NCBI GenBank assembly: GCA_002493635.1 | Contig: DKZL01000025.1 | Coordinates: forward strand, 1-26,787 | DNA from: Ruminococcaceae bacterium UBA7075 | GTDB taxonomy: Bacteria > Bacillota > Clostridia > Oscillospirales > Acutalibacteraceae | DNA length: 26,787 bases | Reading direction: 5' to 3' | The notes under the pieces: model-generated | What the model was told of the DNA's origin: nothing | What the model saw: the letters and a program-made list of their open reading frames with translations, nothing else | Database searches by the model: none | Shown here: one piece after another, positions 1 to 8,199 of the stretch | Position numbering within the stretch: the stretch's first letter is position 1 | Layout: each line of letters opens with the position of its first letter | Position numbers and translations under genes: made by a program

Positions 1-15
1 CAGCCCACCGGCTGC
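1..15 (+). repeat. 3' end of a dispersed structured repeat, cut by the window edge
   Basis: These bases match the terminal hairpin of the ~95-nt element seen at 7083-7172 and 17002-17096 (CAGCC-CACC-GGCTGC). Only the end of the copy lies inside the window. It sits directly before another copy, so two elements were in tandem. Confidence 0.65.
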
Positions 16-19
16 TTTT

Positions 20-123
20 TTATAGGAAACTTCTTGTAAGCAGTCGGGTACAGAAGAGTATTTTCATATGTTGTTATCTGCTCAGGCAGTTGCAACCCAC
101 TGGTTGCCAGTCCACCGGCTGCC
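20..123 (+). repeat. Dispersed ~95-nt structured repeat, degenerate copy
   Basis: It begins with the family start TATAGGAAAC and carries the GCAGTCGGG block. It ends in a hairpin, GCAACC-CACT-GGTTGC (92-107). A second, slightly damaged hairpin end follows at 108-123 (CAGTCCACCGGCTGCC), as if two copies had recombined. The inner stem (CGGGCA with TGCCCG in better copies) is disrupted here, so this copy is probably decaying. Confidence 0.7.
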
Positions 124-131
124 TTTGCTTA

Positions 132-160
132 TTGACTTAATGAATCATATTTGGTATTAT
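132..160 (+). promoter_or_regulatory. Probable sigma-A promoter for the acyltransferase gene
   Basis: TTGACT (132-137) and TATTAT (155-160) are separated by 17 bases. The predicted transcript start near 167 leaves a leader of about 40 bases before the TTG start at 210. Confidence 0.5.
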
Positions 161-209
161 TGTTGTAATATATGCAAGATAATATTATTTAAGTTTGAGG
201 TGAGGGGTT

Positions 210-1370
210 TTGAAAACTTTGAGGGCAGAAGGCGGAGCTGTAAACTTGCAGTTCAAATTGCTTTCGGCAATAGGAATTTTAATAATCGTGGGCGGGCATT
301 GCTATCACGGTGCGCTTCCTACGGCGTATGATTGGTTTCCTACATATTCGTTTAACTTGGCTTTGTTTGTGTTTATCTCAGGATATTTTTACAAGGATAA
401 GTATGAGGGAAATTTTTTGCAATACATATGGAAACGCTTTAAAAGGCTTGTTATTCCAGCGTATTTGTGGAACATTGCCTACGGACTGTTTGTTATGTTT
501 ATGTCTAATTTCGGCTACACAATCGGTGCTAAGGTAAATGCCTACAATCTTTTCGTGATGCCGTTTGTTGACGGCGAGGGATTTCAGTATAATCTCGGCT
601 CATGGTTTGTATATCCTCTTTTTGTGGTATGCGTTGTCAATGTGCTTTTCAGAAAACTGCTTGATTTGATAAAGCTGAAGAATGAGTATCTGATTTTGGT
701 TATTTATCTTGTTGTCGGCATTATCGGCGTTCAGCTTTCTATTGATGCAAAGGATACAGGCGGCGTTCACGGATTTACTTTGCTTGCATACCGTTCAATG
801 CTGTTTTTACCTTGGCTGCAATTTGGCAAGGTATATAAAGAAAAGCTTGAAAAGCACGACAATCTGAACAGCATTGCATATTTTGCAATTCTGTTTGCAA
901 TTCAGCTGATTCTGAATACATTTTTCAAAAATCTTGAATATACGCCGTCAAAATGCTCAGGCTTTGAAAACGGATGTATAATACCGTTTGTGACTGCCAT
1001 TACGGGCATTGCGTTCTGGCTCAGAATTTCAAAGCTTTTAACTCCTGTTGTGAAAAACTGGAAGTTTGTCAATCTGATAGCGGACAATACATACAGCATA
1101 ATGATTCATCAGCTGCTTGGATTTATGGCGGTAAAGTGGATTTTCTATGTTCTAAGCTTTATTCCGAATTTGTTTAATGATTTTGATGTTTCAAAAATGC
1201 ATTCAAGCATTTGGTATTACTATTTGCCGAACGGTCAAAAGCTGTATGCAATAGTATATCTGACGGCAGGAATTTTTTTACCGATATTGATTGCATTGAT
1301 TTGCAAGTGGATTTCAGCCCCTATAAAAAAACAAATAATAAAACTTGCCCCTAAAAAGGCAGAGAAATAA
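210..1370 (+). CDS. Membrane acyltransferase, acyltransferase-3 family
   Basis: 386 aa, an integral membrane protein with about ten hydrophobic segments. The N-terminus holds the family pattern: a first membrane segment ending in a conserved His (IIVGGHCYHG, about residues 25-34). This is followed by a basic amphipathic stretch (WKRFKRLVIPAY) typical of acyltransferase family 3 (O-acetyl or O-acyl transfer to sugars or cell-envelope polymers). The substrate cannot be read from the sequence. Translation starts at TTG, just after a GAGGTGAGGGG ribosome binding site. No in-frame ATG is available before the first membrane segment. The gene stands alone, with its own promoter (132-160) and a perfect terminator behind it, and converges on the histidine kinase gene. 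The C-terminal tail is lysine-rich and presumably cytoplasmic. Confidence 0.8.
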   Translation: MKTLRAEGGAVNLQFKLLSAIGILIIVGGHCYHGALPTAYDWFPTYSFNLALFVFISGYFYKDKYEGNFLQYIWKRFKRLVIPAYLWNIAYGLFVMFMSNFGYTIGAKVNAYNLFVMPFVDGEGFQYNLGSWFVYPLFVVCVVNVLFRKLLDLIKLKNEYLILVIYLVVGIIGVQLSIDAKDTGGVHGFTLLAYRSMLFLPWLQFGKVYKEKLEKHDNLNSIAYFAILFAIQLILNTFFKNLEYTPSKCSGFENGCIIPFVTAITGIAFWLRISKLLTPVVKNWKFVNLIADNTYSIMIHQLLGFMAVKWIFYVLSFIPNLFNDFDVSKMHSSIWYYYLPNGQKLYAIVYLTAGIFLPILIALICKWISAPIKKQIIKLAPKKAEK

Positions 1371-1406
1371 AACAAAAGCGTGGAATTATAACCACGCTTT
1401 TGTTTT
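1369..1406. terminator. Bidirectional rho-independent terminator
   Basis: A perfect 15-bp inverted repeat (AAAACAAAAGCGTGG and its complement) surrounds an 8-base loop, with A and T runs on both sides. It lies between the converging acyltransferase and histidine kinase genes and can serve both. Confidence 0.9.
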
Positions 1407-1418
1407 ATCAGTTATTCC

Positions 1419-2657
1419 TTAATATTTCCTGAATACCAGTGTTAAGGTCATAACAGAGTCTTTCATTTCTGCAAAAATTTCACCGTTCATAAGGTGCATA
1501 AGTTGTCGGCAGATATAAAGTCCTAGTCCGCTGCCGCCTGATTTTTTGGCGTTTGAACCTTGCCAGAAGCTGTCAAAAATGTGCGGCATTTCGCTTTCCT
1601 TAAGTGTACAGCCGCTGTTTGAAATGCTGATAAGACTGCAATCTTCTTCGCTTGAAAAATCAATATTAATAAACTCACCGTCGCCGTATTTAATTGCATT
1701 TTCAATTATATTCTGCATAACCTCGATTGCACGGTCGGGGTCACCGTTGATTAGATGATTGGAGTGCTCAGAAATGGTGAAGACGGTTTTGTTAAGACGT
1801 AATTTTTCTTTATAATAGTTATTAATTTCACTAATGCAGTCATCAAGATAAAAATCTCTGTTGTTTACTTCAAATTTTATGAAATCCTCATTTGAAGCCT
1901 TAATTATGTCGGTTACGAAATTTTCAATCTGATTGGCATTTTCTTTGATGTTTTTTGCAACCTTAATCTCTTTTTCTTTATCCTTGTAAAGCCCCTTTGA
2001 CAGCGCTTGTGATGACAGTTTAATTGCCGAAAGCGGTGTTTTGATATCGTGTGATATAGACATTATCAGCGTCTTTTTATCCTTTTGCAGCGCAAGTTCA
2101 TTTGCTTTTTGCTGTTCAAGGTGTTCACGCAGCAGGTCAAGCCCCCACACAAATTTTCCGAAAAGACGGCTTTTATTTTCTTTCAGCGGTACAGTTAAAT
2201 TGCCCTTTGAAAGCTCATAGGGCACATCACGCAGCTTAAAAAACGGATTTAGAATTTGCAGCTTGATAAAAATCAATGTTATAAGTATTACAATAAAAAG
2301 TACAGCAAGACAACTGTCAATAAGAATTATTGTGACCAAACTGATTGCATTACTGTCAAACTTGTAATCAAAGCGATAGTATGAATTATCAATAACCCTG
2401 ATTACGTAATCGCTGTTGTTACCTTCAAAAAAATTACTGTCCTTTGTGTTTTCGCATTTTTCAACATTTGTAATAAGCGGATAGTCAGACAGACTGTAAC
2501 TCTCGTTATTTTCAATCTGACTGCAAAGCCGTTCAATCTGCACTATATATTCACGGTTGCTGTTTGTACTGCTGTTCAGCATAAGTATATTGATTCCTGC
2601 AAAGAGTGCTGTAAATACAACGATTACAGAGATGAAGATAATATTAAAGCGTTTCAT
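1419..2657 (-). CDS. Two-component sensor histidine kinase
   Basis: 412 aa. Membrane segments lie at about residues 7-29 and 105-132, enclosing an extracytoplasmic sensor of about 75 residues. A HAMP-like linker follows. The dimerisation helix carries the phospho-acceptor in SISHDIKTPLS (His203), and the HATPase domain carries IIENAIKYGDG (Asn320), an SISNSG motif and GGSGLGLYICRQL (373-385). All key residues are present. The gene starts 2 bases after the stop of the response regulator gene, and its ribosome site (GAGGAATAAAT) lies inside the end of that gene, so the pair is translationally coupled. It autophosphorylates and passes phosphate to the regulator at 2660-3325. The signal is unknown. 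The real sensor domain sets it apart from BceS-type kinases, which lack one, although an ABC transporter lies next door. Confidence 0.92.
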   Translation of the reverse strand: MKRFNIIFISVIVVFTALFAGINILMLNSSTNSNREYIVQIERLCSQIENNESYSLSDYPLITNVEKCENTKDSNFFEGNNSDYVIRVIDNSYYRFDYKFDSNAISLVTIILIDSCLAVLFIVILITLIFIKLQILNPFFKLRDVPYELSKGNLTVPLKENKSRLFGKFVWGLDLLREHLEQQKANELALQKDKKTLIMSISHDIKTPLSAIKLSSQALSKGLYKDKEKEIKVAKNIKENANQIENFVTDIIKASNEDFIKFEVNNRDFYLDDCISEINNYYKEKLRLNKTVFTISEHSNHLINGDPDRAIEVMQNIIENAIKYGDGEFINIDFSSEEDCSLISISNSGCTLKESEMPHIFDSFWQGSNAKKSGGSGLGLYICRQLMHLMNGEIFAEMKDSVMTLTLVFRKY

Positions 2658-2659
2658 AT

Positions 2660-3325
2660 TTATTCCTCAAAGCGATAACCCTTGCCCCAGACAGTGATGA
2701 TGTGCTTTGGTTCTTTTGGGTTATCCTCAATTTTTTCACGAAGCCACTTGATATGAACAGTAAGAGTCTGCACTTCGGAAAAACTTTCAACACCCCAGAT
2801 TTTGTTGAAAAGCAGTTCCTTTGAGAGCGTCTGCCCCTTGTTTTCAATAAGATACAAAAGCAGTTCAAATTCTTTTGCGGTCATTTGCAGAGGAGTGTTG
2901 TTTTTGTATGCAATCTGTTTTACTTTGTCAATTTTTATGTTGCCCGAAATGATAATGCTGCTTTGATAGCGGCGTTTGAAAATACCCTTGATTTTTGCAA
3001 TGAGCAGGTCGATGTCATACGGCTTTTCAATGTAGTCGTCAGCACCAAGCAAAAGTCCGTTGAGTTTATCTTCTTTGTCGGTTTTAGCACTCACAATGAT
3101 TATAGGGGTGTTTTCATTTTCTCGGATTTTCTGACAGACTGCAAATCCGTCAATATTAGGTAACATAATGTCAAGAATGATTAGCTTTGCACCATATTTT
3201 TCATAGAGGTGCAGTGCTTTTTCGCCGTCGGAGGCAACAGACACTGTAAAATTTTCAGCACGCAGAAAGTCGCAGAGCAAGTCTGCGATTTCTTTGTTAT
3301 CTTCCACAATTAAGATGTCAGTCAT
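2660..3325 (-). CDS. OmpR/PhoB-family response regulator
   Basis: 221 aa. The receiver domain (1-115) has the acidic pair E8/D9, the phospho-acceptor Asp52 in ILDIMLPNIDG, Ser79 and Lys101 (EKPYD). The winged-helix DNA-binding domain (about 128-221) ends with VWGKGYRFEE. The frame stays open to 3436, but start 3325 is chosen because MTDILIVEDN is the normal receiver start and GGAG lies 11 bases upstream. The extra upstream codons run through a REP-like inverted repeat. It probably controls its own operon and perhaps the adjacent ABC transporter; that link is inferred from position only. About 290 bases separate it from the ATPase gene upstream, so it may have its own promoter. Confidence 0.93.
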   Translation of the reverse strand: MTDILIVEDNKEIADLLCDFLRAENFTVSVASDGEKALHLYEKYGAKLIILDIMLPNIDGFAVCQKIRENENTPIIIVSAKTDKEDKLNGLLLGADDYIEKPYDIDLLIAKIKGIFKRRYQSSIIISGNIKIDKVKQIAYKNNTPLQMTAKEFELLLYLIENKGQTLSKELLFNKIWGVESFSEVQTLTVHIKWLREKIEDNPKEPKHIITVWGKGYRFEE

Positions 3326-3392
3326 ATTTAATAACGCTCCATAATTTTTAGCCGCATTTTTTAGCCGCTTCAAAAGTTTTTCCTTATCAGTT

Positions 3393-3475
3393 CGTAGGGA
3401 ACGACCTCGTGTCGTTCCTGACTTCAACAATAGCACTGTTCTATATTAGGAACGACACGGGGGTCGTTCCCTACG
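3393..3475. repeat. REP/BIME-like pair of inverted palindromic units
   Basis: Two arms, 3393-3419 and 3448-3475, are inverted copies of each other, differing by about one base plus one indel. They are separated by a 28-base spacer. Each arm is itself a palindrome (GGAACGAC-nnnn-GTCGTTCC), so the unit can form either one long stem or two hairpins. This is the architecture of REP/BIME elements. The flanks (CGTAGGG/CCCTACG) end at the same point on both sides. There is no coding capacity. Confidence 0.75.
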
Positions 3476-3618
3476 GTGGTTTATTAAAAGTTTTATTAAA
3501 CCGCTAAACTATAATTTAACTTATATCAGTGAGTTATGATGTTTAATGATAAACCGAAGTATACCTTCGGGTCGCAACGGTTATACAATAAATCAAACCT
3601 ATGAAGCGGTGATAAAAA

Positions 3619-4386
3619 TCACCAGCCGAGTTCCATAAGCCAATTGTTCAGGGTGCGTTTGCGGTCACGTAGTTGTGATTCGTTTGTGCATTTACCTAAA
3701 TTATACTCGCCCTTGATGTTTCCGTCAACAATATACATAACTCTACTGCACTTTGCGGCAACCTTTACATCGTGAGTAACAAGCATTATTGTTGTGCCCT
3801 CGTCATTCAGCTTTGAAAGCTCTGTCATAACCTCGTCTGAGCTTGTGCGGTTTAAGGCACCTGTCGGTTCATCGGCAAAAATCATTTTAGGATTGTTAAT
3901 CATACTTCTGCAAATGCAGGCACGCTGTAGCTGACCGCCTGACACCTCGTTGATGTCGTTATCAGCAATGTCAATAATGCCTAACTTTCGCATTAAGTCC
4001 TGACCATCTTTGATTTTTTCTTTTTTGCTCTTTGCGTTTTGCTTTGACTGAAAGGCAGGGAGCAGGATGTTATCAAGAATTGTCAGATTTTTGAGCATAT
4101 ACATCTGCTGAAAGATAAATCCCATTTCATCAAGGCGAAGGTCTGCAAGTTCTTTTTGGCTGAGCTTTGCAATGCTCTTGCCGCAGAAGAGTGAATCGCC
4201 TGCCGTTACACTGTCCATACCCGATACTGTGTAGAGCAGGGTGGACTTGCCTGAGCCTGACGGTCCCATAACGGCAACCATTTCACCCTCGCTGACAGAA
4301 AAATTTACATTTTTCAGCACATTGTTCTGGCGTTTGTTTACAATATATGTTTTGCAAAGGTCCTTGACCTCAAGAATATTATTCAT
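3619..4386 (-). CDS. ABC transporter ATP-binding protein (MacB/LolD/BceA type)
   Basis: 255 aa. Walker A is GPSGSGKS (41-48), the Q-loop Gln is at 93, the signature is VSGGQ (148-152), Walker B ends in FADEPTGALN (170-179) and the H-loop is VTHD (His205). It is of the class that pairs with FtsX-fold permeases. It starts 11 bases after the permease stop, and the permease TAA is part of its own TAAGGAGA ribosome site, so the two are coupled. With the permease it would form a mechanotransmission-type ABC system (peptide or lipoprotein extrusion, antimicrobial peptide resistance, or signalling). Which of these applies cannot be told from sequence. Confidence 0.93.
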   Translation of the reverse strand: MNNILEVKDLCKTYIVNKRQNNVLKNVNFSVSEGEMVAVMGPSGSGKSTLLYTVSGMDSVTAGDSLFCGKSIAKLSQKELADLRLDEMGFIFQQMYMLKNLTILDNILLPAFQSKQNAKSKKEKIKDGQDLMRKLGIIDIADNDINEVSGGQLQRACICRSMINNPKMIFADEPTGALNRTSSDEVMTELSKLNDEGTTIMLVTHDVKVAAKCSRVMYIVDGNIKGEYNLGKCTNESQLRDRKRTLNNWLMELGW

Positions 4387-4397
4387 AGCAATTCTCC

Positions 4398-6767
4398 TTA
4401 TTCTATGTTGGAAATTTGTGAAGCGTTGATTTTGCGTGTGTAAAGTGAAGTCAGTGCAACTGCTAAAAGCGTGAATACAATCATTATTATCGGATATATT
4501 ACGAAAACCTCGAGTGGCTTTATAGCAAATTCAATCTGCTGTGCGCCCATCATTTTGAATACCTGACCCGAGGTAAGCCCTGTCAGCGGTGTGGAAATTA
4601 CCGCACCGATTATGATTGAAATTATCATTACAAATGCAATTCGCAGTGTGTGCAGTGCTGAAATTGCTCCGTTTCTGAAACCGACAGCCTTTAAAATTGC
4701 GATTTCGCCTTTTTCTTTTGTAATGAATGAGCGTTCCATAAGTACAACAACAAGCATACAAATGAGCAGTACCATCGGAATAATCAGGAATTTAACTCCG
4801 TCAATTGTTTTTGATATACCGCCAATCATTGTATCAACATAGTCGTCCGCATTCTGAATTGTGCTGTCAGGGTACATTTTTCTAAGTTTTTCAATTCTCT
4901 TGTTTATTTCGGTATCATTTGGATTGTCATCAAAATCAATCTGGAAACTGGTGATTCCGCTTGCCTGCATATAATTCATTTCAACATCCTGATGAAGACG
5001 AATGCCCTCGCCCATATTGTTCATTGACTGGAATGTTGCAGTGATTATATATTCGTGATCGCCGTTCATATCGGTAATAGTTACTTTGTCACCGATTTCT
5101 GCATCTATTTTTTCGCATACCAATGGTGTAACGGCAATTTCCTTTGTGCTTTGCGGTGCCGTTCCCTCAAGATAGGTGTATTCCGATGTGTCGGTGCCAA
5201 CACCCTGATAAGATATAGATTTATATGACTTATCTCCGTTTTTGATAGACAGCTTATACATAATTTCTATACTGCATCTGCCATCCATATCGTTATTTTC
5301 AAGGTCTTTTTCATATTCCTCAAATTTTTTCTCTAATTTTTGCTTGCCGTCCTCGCTGTAGTAGTTTGCAAAGTCCTCTACACTGATGTAGGCATCGCTT
5401 CCTTTTTGACACATTGTTTTTAAAAGATTGCCGTCTTTTAATGTGTTGCCTGTGTTGGCAACAATAACAATAAGCAGAAATCCGATTGTAAAGGTGAGTA
5501 TCATTACAATGTATCGTTTAATACTGCTCAGGATATCATTAACTGCCATAAATGGAATGGGTTTAAAATGGCTTTTGGCAAGAGAAAGCTTACTCTTTTT
5601 GTTGAAGCGTTCACCTGTTGTACCGTTGCGTACTGCGTCAATCGGTGTAAATTTTTTGATTTTGCGAGTGCAGAGCCAGCAGAACAGCATTACAATTAAG
5701 ACTACTCCGAATGAACAAACAGCATTGAGAATATAGTTTGTGTTTATATCCATTACCATATTGCGTGATACGCTTTGCAGGAGCATTGTGCCGAACGGAA
5801 TACCCAGCACGAATCCGATTGCTGCACCCACAAGCGAAATTGCAAAATATTTTACAAGGTACAGTCCTCTTATTTTTGCGTTGCCTATGCCAATTGCTTT
5901 CATTACTCCGATTTCTCGGAATTCTTCTTCAAGAGTAAAGTTAATTGTGAACCTCAGCACGGCAAAGGAAATTAAAATAAGGCATACGCTGACAATAAGC
6001 AGTACAAATGCAATGACGGTATCCATAATATAAGTCATTTTTACCAGGCTTGCGCTGCCTTTAAATATCAGAACAACATCATTAGTGCTGTTTAGTTCGG
6101 CTTCAAGTCCGTCAATATCGGTTGAATTTATATAACCCATATATCCTGTATAATTCACGGTATTATCGGAGTTTTTGCACAAATAATCAAAATCAGCTTC
6201 ATTTACCAAAATTCGTGACATACTCATCATACTTGAACCAAGATAAGCATCTTTAAGATACCCCTTGATTTTCAGATTGACTGTTTTGTCATTATAGGTC
6301 ACTTCAAGTGTGTCGCCGATTTTAATATTGTTTTCGTCGATAACGCTTGCCAAAGTATAGCATTCGCCTTTACTTATGTTTGTGATTTCGTTGTTATTTT
6401 CATCAAAAAAGTTAATACAGCTTTTGGAAAGCGGAGTGATAATCGGTTCATTCCCTGTGAGTTTTTCACCGTTGAATTTTAAGTTTTTGTTATCAATAAC
6501 AGTGAAAGGTTCTATTTTATATGATGTAACGCCGTCTGTGTTGTCGAGCAGTTGTGAAAGCTGTTTGTCAGAGCCTTCACCGGTTATGCCTACAAAATAG
6601 TCGGTCATTTCTGCCTTTTCAAAGAAATTATCAAGCGTGCCGGACACAACCAATATATTGTTTACACTGCTTGAAACAAACATTGATGCAAGAATAACAA
6701 AAATGAGAAGAATAACATTCATTGTTTTCTTGCGTTTTAAATCTTTTTTCAAAATATCAAGATACAT
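4398..6767 (-). CDS. FtsX-like ABC transporter permease with two extracytoplasmic domains
   Basis: 789 aa. A first membrane helix (about 17-37) is followed by a large extracytoplasmic domain (about 40-240). The first three-helix FtsX core spans about 245-385 and contains the coupling segment FREIGVMKAIGIGNAKIR. A further helix at about 425-447 precedes a second extracytoplasmic domain (450-655). The second FtsX core spans about 665-785 and has the matching segment KGEIAILKAVGFRNGAIS. It is thus a fused two-half permease with about eight membrane helices, longer than BceB-type proteins (about 650 aa) and different in layout. It shares an operon with the 84-aa protein upstream and the ATPase downstream. 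The transported substrate is unknown. Confidence 0.9.
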   Translation of the reverse strand: MYLDILKKDLKRKKTMNVILLIFVILASMFVSSSVNNILVVSGTLDNFFEKAEMTDYFVGITGEGSDKQLSQLLDNTDGVTSYKIEPFTVIDNKNLKFNGEKLTGNEPIITPLSKSCINFFDENNNEITNISKGECYTLASVIDENNIKIGDTLEVTYNDKTVNLKIKGYLKDAYLGSSMMSMSRILVNEADFDYLCKNSDNTVNYTGYMGYINSTDIDGLEAELNSTNDVVLIFKGSASLVKMTYIMDTVIAFVLLIVSVCLILISFAVLRFTINFTLEEEFREIGVMKAIGIGNAKIRGLYLVKYFAISLVGAAIGFVLGIPFGTMLLQSVSRNMVMDINTNYILNAVCSFGVVLIVMLFCWLCTRKIKKFTPIDAVRNGTTGERFNKKSKLSLAKSHFKPIPFMAVNDILSSIKRYIVMILTFTIGFLLIVIVANTGNTLKDGNLLKTMCQKGSDAYISVEDFANYYSEDGKQKLEKKFEEYEKDLENNDMDGRCSIEIMYKLSIKNGDKSYKSISYQGVGTDTSEYTYLEGTAPQSTKEIAVTPLVCEKIDAEIGDKVTITDMNGDHEYIITATFQSMNNMGEGIRLHQDVEMNYMQASGITSFQIDFDDNPNDTEINKRIEKLRKMYPDSTIQNADDYVDTMIGGISKTIDGVKFLIIPMVLLICMLVVVLMERSFITKEKGEIAILKAVGFRNGAISALHTLRIAFVMIISIIIGAVISTPLTGLTSGQVFKMMGAQQIEFAIKPLEVFVIYPIIMIVFTLLAVALTSLYTRKINASQISNIE

Positions 6768-6795
6768 TTTTATCTCCCTCTGTATTTGTTTGGGG

Positions 6796-7050
6796 TTAGT
6801 CTTGTGAACGGAACGGGTGCTTAAGCTTATCTTTTACATTGCTCGTGATGATTTGCATTGATGCATTGTAGATTTCGTCAGCTCTGTTTTCGTCGAATGA
6901 CAGTCTGCTGATTAGGTCGGCAATGATTTTGTCCTTGTTCTTTTTTGAGATGAAAAAGTGGCTTTCCAAAACATCATTGATTATAACACATTCGTCCTCT
7001 GTGCAGTTAGTTACCTTTGAAAGTTCCTTAATAAATTCAGTTTTATTCAT
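6796..7050 (-). CDS. Small hypothetical protein, first gene of the ABC operon
   Basis: 84 aa, cytoplasmic, charged and helical. It has a good ribosome site (GGAGGAACAATT before ATG) and lies only 28 bases upstream of the permease gene, so it is almost certainly co-transcribed with it. The first ~35 residues (MNKTEFIKELSK, then a second helix) resemble the N-terminal helices of HU-type DNA-binding proteins, but the beta-arm region of HU is absent. The rest is a second helical hairpin (ADLISRLSFDENRADEIYNA). It could be a regulator or adaptor of the transporter. No function is assigned. Confidence 0.7.
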   Translation of the reverse strand: MNKTEFIKELSKVTNCTEDECVIINDVLESHFFISKKNKDKIIADLISRLSFDENRADEIYNASMQIITSNVKDKLKHPFRSQD

Positions 7051-7082
7051 AATTGTTCCTCCGTTTTTAGTTGTTTTTTACT

Positions 7083-7172
7083 TAATAGGAAATTGTCTGT
7101 AAGCAGTCGGGCATAGAAGTATATTTTTATATGATGCTGTCTGCCCGGATAAATGCAGCCCACCGGCTGCTT
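7083..7172 (+). repeat. Dispersed ~95-nt structured repeat, well-preserved copy
   Basis: TAATAGGAAATTG at the start, then GCAGTCGGGCATAGAAGT, then GTCTGCCCGG, and the terminal hairpin GCAGCC-CACC-GGCTGC (7155-7170). The inner stem pairs CGGGCA (7108-7113) with TGCCCG (7142-7147). It lies in the 341-base gap upstream of the ABC operon (7051-7391), a gap that otherwise holds AT-rich DNA and the terminator at 7352-7384. Confidence 0.8.
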
Positions 7173-7351
7173 TCTTACTGCGCATATATAATAACACCTT
7201 AATTATTAAATAATCATTAAATTTTTTAATAAAAAATAGTCGGTGGTGACCGCTTTATTCTCAGCTATATATAATGGTAGTAAAATCATAGATGAAAGTT
7301 TAAACTTCGTGATACTGCATTATAAATTAAATCAAACTTATTTAGCGGGCT

Positions 7352-7384
7352 AAAAAAACCGCCTGTGCAGTTTGCAGGCGGTTT
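7352..7384 (-). terminator. Rho-independent terminator of the flavin reductase-rubredoxin gene
   Basis: Arms AAACCGCCTG (7356-7365) and CAGGCGGTTT (7375-7384) are followed on the minus strand by a run of seven T. It begins 8 bases after the stop codon at 7392. Confidence 0.88.
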
Positions 7385-7391
7385 ACAATTT

Positions 7392-7997
7392 TTATTTAAT
7401 TGGCTCAAAATCTGAGGCGGGATGTTTGCACCACGGGCAGATAAAATCATCGGGAAGTGTATCACCCTCATATATATATCCGCAGACTGTGCATATAAAG
7501 CCTTTCTTCTTTGCATCAGATTTTTGATTTGTAGATTTGATGTTCTTGTGATAATAGTCGTATGTCACGGAGTTGTCATCAGAGAAAACCTCCATTGCTG
7601 TTACATCGGCTATAAACATTGTATGGGTTCCAAGGTCAATTGATGAAATTACTTTTGCAGAGATATATGCGTTTGTTTCGTCGGCAATATATATTATGTC
7701 ATTTTCCGCTCTATTAAATGAAATTGCTTCACACTTGTCCACATCTTTTCCACTTTGAAAGCCCCAGTGCTTGTAGGTTTCAAATTTTGAATTTTCTGTG
7801 AGAATCGATACATTAAATTCGCCTGTTTTGACAATCATATCATGTGTGTAGTTTGATTTGTTTACTGTTATTGAAATACGGTTTGGTTCTGATGTTACCT
7901 GCGTAACAGTGTTGATTATACAGCCATTGTCCTTGTTGCCGTCCTTTGCCGTGAGAACAAACAGACCGTATGTCAGATTGTGCATTGCATTTGCCAT
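7392..7997 (-). CDS. hrb: Flavin reductase-rubredoxin fusion (high-molecular-weight rubredoxin)
   Basis: 201 aa. Residues 1-155 form a flavin reductase-like split-barrel (FMN-binding) domain. Residues 166-201 form a compact rubredoxin domain with the iron ligands Cys169, Cys172 (CTVCGYIYEG) and Cys187, Cys190 (CPWC). This architecture matches Hrb of acetogens, which passes electrons from NAD(P)H through FMN and rubredoxin to partners such as flavodiiron proteins for O2 or NO reduction. The role here is inferred from the family. The rubredoxin part lacks the usual longer insert of classical rubredoxins and is closer to the rubrerythrin-type short form. It stands alone with its own terminator. 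A PerR-box-like palindrome lies about 80 bases upstream of the start, consistent with oxidative-stress control. Confidence 0.88.
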   Translation of the reverse strand: MANAMHNLTYGLFVLTAKDGNKDNGCIINTVTQVTSEPNRISITVNKSNYTHDMIVKTGEFNVSILTENSKFETYKHWGFQSGKDVDKCEAISFNRAENDIIYIADETNAYISAKVISSIDLGTHTMFIADVTAMEVFSDDNSVTYDYYHKNIKSTNQKSDAKKKGFICTVCGYIYEGDTLPDDFICPWCKHPASDFEPIK

Positions 7998-8076
7998 AAT
8001 ATCAGTCCTTTCGGGGTTATTATATGTATGAGATTTGATAATATTATTTTATAAAATAGTAACAATTATTATTTTA

Positions 8077-8091
8077 TTATAATAATTATAT
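8077..8091 (-). promoter_or_regulatory. PerR-box-like palindrome upstream of hrb
   Basis: TTATAATAATTATAT matches the Bacillus PerR consensus TTATAATNATTATAA at every defined position but the last. The surrounding DNA is very AT-rich, which raises the chance of a random match. The gene's oxygen-related function makes the site plausible. Confidence 0.4.
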
Positions 8092-8137
8092 CATAATAAA
8101 TAATTATTGCAAGTGTTTTTTGTGGTAGGGATAAAAA

Positions 8138-8170
8138 ATAAAGACAGGCATAAGGATGACTTATGCCTGC
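8138..8170 (-). terminator. Rho-independent terminator after the small membrane protein
   Basis: Perfect 10-bp arms CAGGCATAAG (8145-8154) and CTTATGCCTG (8160-8169) surround a 5-base loop. On the minus strand they are followed by a T-rich tail. It serves the gene ending at 8200. Confidence 0.8.
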
Positions 8171-8199
8171 CGCAAAGATATATGACAGAAACATAAAAT

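Noticed and set aside
3326..3436. N-terminal extension of the response regulator
   Set aside because: It reads through an inverted repeat, has no family similarity, and a standard start with a ribosome site exists at 3325.
3554..3570. CCGAAG-TATAC-CTTCGG hairpin as terminator of the ABC operon
   Set aside because: The stem is only 6 bp and the minus-strand tail TTTATCATT is a poor T-run, so it is not called as a feature, though weak termination is possible.
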